From NCBI GenBank assembly GCA_023438965.1, contig JAEXPB010000473.1, forward strand, positions 1-5,066: a DNA stretch of 5,066 bases, written 5' to 3'. This DNA comes from Bacillota bacterium. Its GTDB lineage: Bacteria > Bacillota > Clostridia > Saccharofermentanales > UBA5734. Shown one piece after another: positions 1 to 4,867 of this stretch. Below the pieces are notes generated by a model that saw nothing but the letters and a program-made list of their open reading frames with translations, did no database searches and was not told the DNA's origin. Positions within the stretch are counted from its first letter, which is position 1. Every line of letters starts with the position of its first letter. The translations under genes were made by a program, and so were the position numbers.

Positions 1-42
1 GCCGGCGGTTTGCTCACATTGGAAGCAGAACATGTTTGACAT
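1..42 (-). CDS. hcp: Hybrid cluster protein (Hcp, hydroxylamine reductase / NO reductase), first 14 codons only
   Basis: Only the N-terminus is in the window; the gene continues past the left edge. The translated start is MSNMFCFQCEQTAG. The MFCFQCEQTAG stretch is the conserved Hcp N-terminus and contains the first two cysteines of the N-terminal Fe-S cluster motif. Members of this family carry an Fe-S cluster plus a hybrid Fe-S-O cluster. They reduce hydroxylamine in vitro and are implicated in NO detoxification and protein S-nitrosylation in anaerobes. The ATG at 42 is preferred over the in-frame ATG at 33 because AGGAGG (56-51) lies 8 nt upstream of it. The gene follows the ferredoxin-like gene on the same strand by 60 bp, so the two are probably co-transcribed. 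The call rests on 14 residues, but these are very characteristic. Intactness of the rest cannot be judged. Confidence 0.85.
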   Translation of the reverse strand, partial: MSNMFCFQCEQTAG

Positions 43-50
43 TGAATTTT

Positions 51-57
51 CCTCCTG
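51..57 (-). promoter_or_regulatory. Ribosome binding site of hcp
   Basis: On the minus strand the sequence reads CAGGAGG, followed by an 8-nt spacer and the ATG at 42. It is a near-consensus Shine-Dalgarno sequence. It decides the choice of the MSNM start over the internal methionine three codons downstream. Confidence 0.75.
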
Positions 58-67
58 TTTGTCGTGT

Positions 68-84
68 TTTTGCTATGCGCAAAA
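68..84 (-). other. Small intercistronic inverted repeat between the ferredoxin gene and hcp
   Basis: TTTTGC (68-73) and GCAAAA (79-84) are exact inverted repeats around a 5-nt loop, lying between the ferredoxin stop and the hcp ribosome binding site. The minus-strand RNA could form a 6-bp hairpin here. There is no U-tract directly after it, so it does not look like an intrinsic terminator. It could be a weak mRNA processing or stability element, or chance. The rest of the 60-bp gap holds only the hcp ribosome binding site. Confidence 0.3.
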
Positions 85-102
85 GCTTTCCGAATCGGTC
101 TT

Positions 103-903
103 TCAATCTTCAAGAATTCTGCCATCAGTGCTGATGGTGACCACTTGCCAGGGGATCATCTTGCCGCTGGCCAACAGGGCTTGTTGAACCGCATGCTCGA
201 TGCCGCCGCAGCAGGGCACCTCCATTCTGACTACCATTATACTCTTGATCGCATTTTGACGGAAGATTTCGGTCAGCTTGTCCGCGTAGCTGCCGGCATC
301 GAGCTTGGGGCAGCCGATCAGCGTAATGCGGCCTTTGATAAATTCCTGATGGAAATTGGCCCGGGCATAGGCCGTGCAGTCGGCGGCGATCAGCAGGCGG
401 GCGTGGTCGAGATAGGGTGCCCGGACCGGCACCAGCTTGATCTGGACCGGCCATTGTTGGAGCTCGGACTCGACCGCCGAAGCGGTTTCCGACCCGTGGC
501 AGCAGGCCGCTTCTGCCGGTACTGGCGCCGGAGCGGCCGGCTTGTCCGCCCGGTTGAAGGAACGGGACTGGGTGCCGGGGCAGCCGCAGGCCAGGGGCGG
601 AACGGGCGGCTGGGCATTGGCGGCCTGGGCAATCGGAGCGGCTGGGGCGGTTGTTGTCTTTTCCTCCCGGGCTGCCTTAGAACCGGGCGCCGGCGCCGTG
701 AACGCAGCAGCGTCCTTTTTGACAATCGTGATGGCGCCGGTCGGGCAGGCCGGCAGGCAGGCGCCAAGACCGTCGCAGTATGTCTCGGCGACCAGTCTGG
801 CCTTGCCGTTGACCAGGGCCAGCGCGCCTTCGTGGCAGCCAGTCACACACAGGCCGCAGCCATTGCATTTCTCTTCATCAATCTGGATGATATCCCTTTG
901 CAT
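103..903 (-). CDS. Hcp-associated ferredoxin-like protein: N-terminal 4Fe-4S domain plus Cys-rich C-terminal domain
   Basis: A 266-residue cytoplasmic protein with no signal peptide. The N-terminal ferredoxin domain (about residues 4-62) has a full first motif C13-x2-C16-x2-C19-x3-C23 and a second motif C43-x5-C49-x3-C53-P. The second lacks the usual extra cysteine, within a CDGLGAC segment I recall as typical of ferredoxins beside hcp. Residues about 64-147 form an Ala/Pro-rich linker with C106-G-C108-P-G and C134-C135. The C-terminal part (about 148-266) carries the conserved-looking segments ADC (174-176), GCPKLD (197-202) and MEVPCCGG (227-234). These suggest a further metal or redox site. 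The start ATG is preceded by AGGAGG (914-909) with a 5-nt spacer. It heads an operon with hcp and is divergent from a Crp/Fnr regulator. By context it probably donates electrons to Hcp; this is inference. Family membership is confident, biochemical role only moderately so. Confidence 0.88.
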   Translation of the reverse strand: MQRDIIQIDEEKCNGCGLCVTGCHEGALALVNGKARLVAETYCDGLGACLPACPTGAITIVKKDAAAFTAPAPGSKAAREEKTTTAPAAPIAQAANAQPPVPPLACGCPGTQSRSFNRADKPAAPAPVPAEAACCHGSETASAVESELQQWPVQIKLVPVRAPYLDHARLLIAADCTAYARANFHQEFIKGRITLIGCPKLDAGSYADKLTEIFRQNAIKSIMVVRMEVPCCGGIEHAVQQALLASGKMIPWQVVTISTDGRILED

Positions 904-921
904 AAGTACCTCCTGGCAAGT

Positions 922-934
922 CGGGCGTTACCCG
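922..934. promoter_or_regulatory. Short GC-rich dyad in the ferredoxin leader
   Basis: CGGG (922-925) and CCCG (931-934) flank CGTTA. The dyad lies just upstream of the ferredoxin ribosome binding site (914-909), inside the expected 5' untranslated region. It could be a small hairpin or half of a protein site. Four-base arms are easily chance in GC-rich DNA. Confidence 0.2.
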
Positions 935-943
935 CTGCTGAAC

Positions 944-971
944 TTGTTTTCTGGCGTCAGTTTACTATAAT
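944..971 (+). promoter_or_regulatory. Sigma-70-type promoter of the Crp/Fnr regulator
   Basis: The -35 element is TTGTTT (944-949) and the -10 element is a perfect TATAAT (966-971), with a 16-bp spacer. Transcription would start near 977-979, giving a leader of about 37 nt before the ATG at 1015. The AT-rich -10 stands out in otherwise GC-rich DNA. Confidence 0.65.
964..969 (-). promoter_or_regulatory. Candidate -10 element of the ferredoxin-hcp operon
   Basis: Read on the minus strand this is TATAGT (969-964), overlapping the TATAAT of the opposite promoter. No good -35 hexamer is present at the right distance, around 987-992. Instead the dyad GTAGC-N4-GCTAC (987-1000) lies there. A strong -10 with no -35 and a dyad near position -40 is the layout expected of a promoter activated by a Crp/Fnr protein. 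The assignment is inferred. Confidence 0.4.
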
Positions 972-986
972 GGAAGTCATCATTCC

Positions 987-1000
987 GTAGCTATGGCTAC
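987..1000. promoter_or_regulatory. Candidate operator: dyad GTAGC-N4-GCTAC
   Basis: Perfect 5-bp arms GTAGC (987-991) and GCTAC (996-1000) around TATG; the 14-bp size suits a Crp/Fnr dimer site. Its centre (993.5) would be about 36-41 bp upstream of a ferredoxin-hcp start at 952-957, near the class II activator position. It also lies just downstream of the regulator's own start site, where binding would repress it. It could equally form a small hairpin in the regulator's leader. The sequence does not match the classical CRP or FNR half-sites (TGTGA, TTGAT). Confidence 0.4.
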
Positions 1001-1014
1001 CAAAAGGAGCACCT

Positions 1015-1701
1015 ATGCTGGAAACCTGGTTGCCTGTCCTAAAAACCTGCGCCTTGTTTGCCGATTTTGAACCGGAAGCGATCCGCGGGCTGCTGCCGTG
1101 CTTCGGCGCTGCCCTGCGGGAATTCCAGAAAGGGGACATCCTCTGCCAGGCTGGCGATCCGCAGCAGTCCATCGGCATCGTCCTGACCGGCGAAATCCAG
1201 GTTCAAAAGGAGGATTATGCCGGCAACCGCCTGATCATCGGCCTTTTTGGTCCCGGCGACCTGTTTGGCGAGGTGTCGGTGTTCGCCGGCCTTGGCCATT
1301 GGCCGAACACTGTCCTGGCCAATTCGGCCGGCATGGCCCTCTTTATCCCAGTCGAAAAAATCAGCCAACCCTGCGGCCAGTCCTGCGGCGCCCATCAGCA
1401 CTTGATCCGGAACATGCTGGGCATCGTGGCGGGCAAGGCGATCATCATGAACAGCCGCATCAGTTTCCTGAAGCTCAAGGGCATGCGCGAAAAGCTGGCG
1501 GCCTATTTGTACGAGCAATACCGCCGAACGGGCAGCCGGACTTTCCTGCTGCCGCTGAACCGGGATGAACTCGCCGATTATCTGAATGTGTCGCGGCCGT
1601 CGATGTCACGGGAACTGGGCCGGATGCGGGAACTGGGCATGATCGATTATTACCGGTCATCCTTTACAATCAAGGATCTGGAGACACTGCGCAAGGCCTG
1701 A
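1015..1701 (+). CDS. Crp/Fnr-family transcriptional regulator, HcpR-like
   Basis: A 228-residue regulator of usual family length. The cyclic-nucleotide-binding-like sensor domain covers about residues 10-115, with the beta-roll signature G-D-I-L...G-D (40-48), L-T-G-E-I (57-61) and G-P-G-D-L-F-G-E (79-86). A long dimerisation helix follows (about 125-160). The winged helix-turn-helix is at about 160-225, with L-N-R-D-E-L-A-D-Y-L (181-190) and recognition helix S-R-P-S-M-S-R-E-L (193-201). C120-x3-C124-x2-H127-x-H129, at the junction to the dimer helix, is a possible metal, heme or redox site. The start has AAGGAG (1004-1009), 5 nt before the ATG. It lies divergent from the ferredoxin-hcp operon, which points to a regulator of that operon responding to NO or redox stress. 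The specific HcpR role is inferred from context. The signal could instead be oxygen or another ligand. Confidence 0.88.
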   Translation: MLETWLPVLKTCALFADFEPEAIRGLLPCFGAALREFQKGDILCQAGDPQQSIGIVLTGEIQVQKEDYAGNRLIIGLFGPGDLFGEVSVFAGLGHWPNTVLANSAGMALFIPVEKISQPCGQSCGAHQHLIRNMLGIVAGKAIIMNSRISFLKLKGMREKLAAYLYEQYRRTGSRTFLLPLNRDELADYLNVSRPSMSRELGRMRELGMIDYYRSSFTIKDLETLRKA

Positions 1702-1720
1702 AACTGGCGGAGGCATTTGA

Positions 1721-1749
1721 TATTTTTGATTTTACCTGAATCGAAAATA
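1721..1749. promoter_or_regulatory. AT-rich 11-bp inverted repeat upstream of the AraC-type gene
   Basis: Arms TATTTTTGATT (1721-1731) and AATCGAAAATA (1739-1749) are inverted repeats with a single mismatch, a G-U pair in RNA, around a 7-bp centre. The element lies 20 bp after the Crp/Fnr stop and about 83 bp before the AraC ATG. It could be an operator or part of the AraC promoter region, or a weak AT-rich terminator of the regulator gene. TTGATA (1717-1722) and TTGATT (1726-1731) resemble -35 boxes, but no -10 at proper spacing is clear. Confidence 0.45.
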
Positions 1750-1772
1750 ACAAATTATCCTGGAAATCACCT

Positions 1773-1831
1773 TGACGCCGGCCGGTCGGCCGCTTACGAT
1801 GGAAGCATCCAGCAACGGAGGTGACGCCGGC
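1773..1831 (+). repeat. 10-bp direct repeat TGACGCCGGC in the AraC-gene leader
   Basis: TGACGCCGGC occurs at 1773-1782 and again at 1822-1831, the second copy ending directly at the chosen ATG. Between them are a GGCCG/CGGCC hairpin (1780-1784 with 1787-1791) and the ribosome binding site. TCACCT (1767-1772) is complementary to AGGTGA (1819-1824) within that site. The leader could therefore fold to hide the start. This may also be chance in GC-rich DNA. Confidence 0.3.
1817..1824 (+). promoter_or_regulatory. Ribosome binding site that sets the AraC-type start
   Basis: GGAGGTGA is a strong Shine-Dalgarno sequence with a 7-nt spacer to the ATG at 1832. The longer frame from a TTG at 1772, or from the ATG at 1799, has no such signal, so the 256-residue form is chosen. 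Confidence 0.8.
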
Positions 1832-2602
1832 ATGTTTGCGAACCGGGACATCACCATCACCCGCATCGACCTGGCCATCACGGTTCGGGCCGGCAGCGGC
1901 CAGCGCTGCCACCGCAACCGCAGGAACCACGGCCTGGTCTACAAGACGACCGACCGAACCATCTATCATTTCGGCGCCGCGACCGTCACCGCCATCCCGG
2001 ACAGCATCCTGTACCTTCCTCAGGGCAGCGACTATGATGTCGACCCGGCCAGCGGCGGCGATTGCATCTCCTTCAATTTCCTGGTCCTGGAGGACTTGCC
2101 GCTGGAACCCCAGCTGTTCTGTCCGGAAAATCATGAGATATACCTGGACTTGTTTACCCGGCTGGAAAAGGAATGGATTTACAAGAAACCCGGCTACCTG
2201 GCCCGGTGCAAATCGATGCTCTACGGTATCATTGCGCTGCTCCAGCAATACCAGTACTCGCAGCAGGTGCCGGCCACCCTGCAGAACCGGATCCGCAAGG
2301 CGGTGGCCTATCTGGAGGATCATTATGCCGACGACACATTGAGCATCGGCCTGCTGGCCCGGCAGTGCGGCATGAGCGAAGCCTATTTCCGGCGCTGCTT
2401 CCGGGAGATCTATGCCTTGTCGCCGCTGCAGTACATCAACATGATTCGCCTCAACCGCGCCAAGGACCTGCTCAACGCCGGCAGCCTGCCGATCGGCGAG
2501 ATCGCCGGACAGGTCGGCTTTGGCGATATCTATTATTTCAGCAAGGCTTTCAAGCGCGAAGCCGGCTGCAGCCCGTCCGATTACCGCCGCGCGGCGGATT
2601 GA
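1832..2602 (+). CDS. AraC-family transcriptional regulator
   Basis: A 256-residue protein. Residues about 1-90 form a beta-rich N-terminal domain likely to be the cupin-type sensor/dimer domain, with the segment F47-G48 to L62-P63-Q64-G65 typical of AraC sensor domains. A helical linker follows (about 100-145). The C-terminal AraC/XylS DNA-binding domain spans about 150-254. Its first helix-turn-helix is L-S-I-G-L-L-A-R-Q-C-G-M-S (170-182), followed by YFRRCF and L-S-P-L-Q-Y-I (196-202). The second is I-G-E-I-A-G-Q-V-G-F (221-230), followed by YYFSKAFK (234-241) and the closing C-S-P-S-D-Y-R-R (246-253). It lies on the same strand as the Crp/Fnr gene but 130 bp behind it, so it is probably a separate unit. 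It is convergent with the glycyl radical enzyme gene, whose expression it may control. The target and ligand are not identifiable from sequence. Confidence 0.9.
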   Translation: MFANRDITITRIDLAITVRAGSGQRCHRNRRNHGLVYKTTDRTIYHFGAATVTAIPDSILYLPQGSDYDVDPASGGDCISFNFLVLEDLPLEPQLFCPENHEIYLDLFTRLEKEWIYKKPGYLARCKSMLYGIIALLQQYQYSQQVPATLQNRIRKAVAYLEDHYADDTLSIGLLARQCGMSEAYFRRCFREIYALSPLQYINMIRLNRAKDLLNAGSLPIGEIAGQVGFGDIYYFSKAFKREAGCSPSDYRRAAD

Positions 2603-2619
2603 CCGGCTGCTTCAGCCGG
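2603..2619. terminator. Hairpin between convergent genes, possible bidirectional terminator
   Basis: CCGGCTG (2603-2609) and CAGCCGG (2613-2619) form a perfect 7-bp GC-rich stem with a 3-nt loop. It begins one base after the AraC-type stop and overlaps the last codons and stop of the oppositely oriented enzyme gene. Neither strand has a run of T afterwards, so it is not a textbook intrinsic terminator. Its location between two convergent genes supports a role at transcript 3' ends. Confidence 0.45.
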
Positions 2620-4867
2620 CGTGTTCCGCCTGCCGGATGAACTCATCCTGTTCCGCCCGGCTGAGGTTGACGAAATAGACATTCCAGCCACAGACCCGGA
2701 CCTGGAGATTGGCATATTTCTGCGGATCCTGCTGTGCCTCCCGGAGCACCCGGGCGTCGAAGATATTGCCGTGGATGGCGAAGCCGCCGGCGGCGAAATA
2801 GGTGCGGATCAGCGCCAGCAGCGAATCCAGCCCTTCCTCGCCCTGGACAGCGGATGGGTGGAGCAGGATATCCAGCACCGATCCGTTGGGGAAGAGGCTG
2901 TGGTCCATGCCGGTGACGGATTGGATCAGGGCGGTGACCCCCGCGCGGTCCATCGCCGTCACGGCACTGAAATTCTTGGACAGCGGTTCGGTTGACCGGC
3001 GCCCGTCCGGCGTGGCGCCCATTTTCGACCCATGGTAAATATAGTGATCGATGGAGATCATGCCGGCCTTGAAGACACCGCCGCGGCCGTTGGGGCGGTT
3101 GTTGACCAGCCCGGCGGCGAAGGCGGCCAACTCGGCGGCCAGCCGGTCCGGCTCCGGCCGGTTGTTGCCGTACTTGTCGCGGCTAAGCCGGACTTTCCGG
3201 CGCAGGTCTTCATGGCCGGCCCAATTCGTCCGCAGAATATCGGCCAGTTCCGGCAGGGTGACCGACCGGTCCATGAAAACCAGGCGGCGAATGGCGAGCA
3301 GGGCGTCCACCGTGCTGGCGATGTAGGCGAAATTGACTGAACTGTTGTTGTATTTGGCGCTGCCGGCATAGGCATCCTGCCCCCGTTCCACGCATTCGCG
3401 CATGGTGGCGGAGAACAGCGGCGCCGGATTGACCGTCGGATAATGCTTTTCATACGCCGAAACGGTTCGCATGGCGCTTTCGGTCATGAAAGCCAGTTGC
3501 TGTTGCCAGGCGGCCAGGAAATCGTCGAAAGTCCGGAATTCGGCGATCTCGCCGGTGGCCGGCCCGATGCGGGTTCCGGTCAGCGGGTCGATGCCGTTGC
3601 AGAGCGCCAACTCCACCGCTTTGGCCAGATTGACGCTGCCGCTGCCGGTGCAGGGGACTTCGCGGCCCAGGATAGCCGGTTCATAACAGCCGATCGGGAC
3701 ATAGTCCCGGACCTCCAGTTCCGTGGCGCCGACTTGGCGCAGCGCCCGGAAGGCCACCTTGTCGTTGATCAGCACCAGACTGCTGTTGCCGCGGCGGATA
3801 CAGCTTAGCACAAAACGCAGGAAATCGTCCGGCGTACCCGGATGAACCCGGATGTGGAATTTGGGGTCATAGATGCCCAATTCGTCAAAGGCCGCCAGGA
3901 AAAGCCAGGACAGGTCATTGACGGCATCCTGGCCGTCGACGCCCAGGCCGCCGAGGAAAAGCGGCTGATTATAGGGCGTGCGCAAGGCATAGATCTTGAA
4001 CAGGAAATAGCGGACCAGCACGCCGGCCTGCTCGCGGGTCAGGCGGCCGGCAGCCAGATCGGTCTGGTAGAAGCGCCAGAACAAGCGGTCCAGGCCGCCC
4101 AGCGAACGAACCCGTTCGCCTTCGACTTCCTCCTGCAGCTGCCGGAATATATACATCAATTGCAGCGCTTCATGGAAGGTCGCCGGCGGCCGGCTGGCAA
4201 TGCCCCGCAGGCTGGCCGCAACCCGGCGCAGGCGTTCGCGGCTGCTATCCGTCGTCCCGGAACCGGCGGCCGCCGTCTCGGCCTGACGCTCCGCTTCGGC
4301 GGCCAGGCGATGGACAAAGCCGATGGCGGCTTGATACGCCGTCTCGGCAGATTCGTAAAACACCCGCTGCGCCGCGGTCAGGCTGCCGGCAGCCGCTTTG
4401 GCGGCCCGCGCCTGCCGTACCCGCTCCAGGAGGCCGGTCAGGCCTAGGTCCAGCACATCGTTCCAATCCGGCGCCGTATGCCCGAAATCGGAGAAACCGC
4501 TCCAGGCGCCGGCAGCCCAGGCCTGGCGCTCGATGGCATGCGCGTCCTTCATCACCGTGTCGTTGATTTCCTTCAGCCAGCGGTTGCGCAGCTGGATGAC
4601 GGCCTGGCCGCAATCGAGATGATCGGCGAACCAGTCGCGGCCGTCGACGGCGATCCGGCCCTGGCTGCCGACCAGCGCGCAGGCGCGTGCTTTGATCAGG
4701 CTGCGCGGTTGTCCGGCTGCCGACAGTTCGGCAGCCAGCCGGTCGACGGCGGATTCCAGTTCGGCAGCCGTCAGGCCGCTGGCCGGATTCCAGTTGACCG
4801 GCTGATATTGATGTTCCAAATAGGCTCTGTCTTCGGTAAAAGACTGCCAGATCATATTTTTATTCAT
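2612..4867 (-). CDS. Glycyl radical enzyme of unknown substrate (pyruvate formate-lyase/dehydratase superfamily)
   Basis: A 751-residue cytoplasmic enzyme, near the usual 750-850 of the family. The PFL-type barrel fills most of the protein. H130 in FGHTAPDW resembles the GHxxPDY stretch of diol-dehydratase-type members. The thiyl site is G-C394-Y-E396-P: Cys-x-Glu is kept, as in GCVEP of choline-lyase and dehydratase types, but Val is replaced by Tyr. The second cysteine of true pyruvate formate-lyase is absent. The glycyl domain (about 620-751) has ATPDGRR (618-624) and the radical loop R724-V-C-G727-W, with G727 the predicted radical and an unusual adjacent C726. GGGAGGT (4882-4876), 8 nt from the ATG at 4867, sets the start; extending to 4963 adds 32 unrelated-looking residues. 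Like all members it should need a radical-SAM activase, and none is in the window. The AraC gene is convergent 9 bp away. Enzyme class is certain, reaction unknown. Confidence 0.92.
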   Translation of the reverse strand: MNKNMIWQSFTEDRAYLEHQYQPVNWNPASGLTAAELESAVDRLAAELSAAGQPRSLIKARACALVGSQGRIAVDGRDWFADHLDCGQAVIQLRNRWLKEINDTVMKDAHAIERQAWAAGAWSGFSDFGHTAPDWNDVLDLGLTGLLERVRQARAAKAAAGSLTAAQRVFYESAETAYQAAIGFVHRLAAEAERQAETAAAGSGTTDSSRERLRRVAASLRGIASRPPATFHEALQLMYIFRQLQEEVEGERVRSLGGLDRLFWRFYQTDLAAGRLTREQAGVLVRYFLFKIYALRTPYNQPLFLGGLGVDGQDAVNDLSWLFLAAFDELGIYDPKFHIRVHPGTPDDFLRFVLSCIRRGNSSLVLINDKVAFRALRQVGATELEVRDYVPIGCYEPAILGREVPCTGSGSVNLAKAVELALCNGIDPLTGTRIGPATGEIAEFRTFDDFLAAWQQQLAFMTESAMRTVSAYEKHYPTVNPAPLFSATMRECVERGQDAYAGSAKYNNSSVNFAYIASTVDALLAIRRLVFMDRSVTLPELADILRTNWAGHEDLRRKVRLSRDKYGNNRPEPDRLAAELAAFAAGLVNNRPNGRGGVFKAGMISIDHYIYHGSKMGATPDGRRSTEPLSKNFSAVTAMDRAGVTALIQSVTGMDHSLFPNGSVLDILLHPSAVQGEEGLDSLLALIRTYFAAGGFAIHGNIFDARVLREAQQDPQKYANLQVRVCGWNVYFVNLSRAEQDEFIRQAEHAG

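Noticed and set aside
64..990. A 308-codon plus-strand open frame over the ferredoxin gene
   Set aside because: It is antisense to a gene with clear iron-sulfur motifs and a good ribosome binding site. Its own translation is low-complexity Gly/Arg/Ala with no domain, as expected from GC-rich antisense frames.
1772..1831. Longer AraC-type protein starting at TTG 1772 or ATG 1799
   Set aside because: No ribosome binding site precedes either codon, whereas GGAGGTGA stands 7 nt before the ATG at 1832.
3842..4447. A 201-codon plus-strand frame, and other plus-strand frames within 2612-4867
   Set aside because: All lie antisense to the glycyl radical enzyme, which is supported along its whole length by family motifs. 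The antisense translations show no recognisable features or start signals.
2612..4867. Calling the enzyme pyruvate formate-lyase (pflB)
   Set aside because: True pyruvate formate-lyase has two adjacent active-site cysteines. Here the site is Gly-Cys-Tyr-Glu-Pro, which belongs to the broader dehydratase/lyase-like group.
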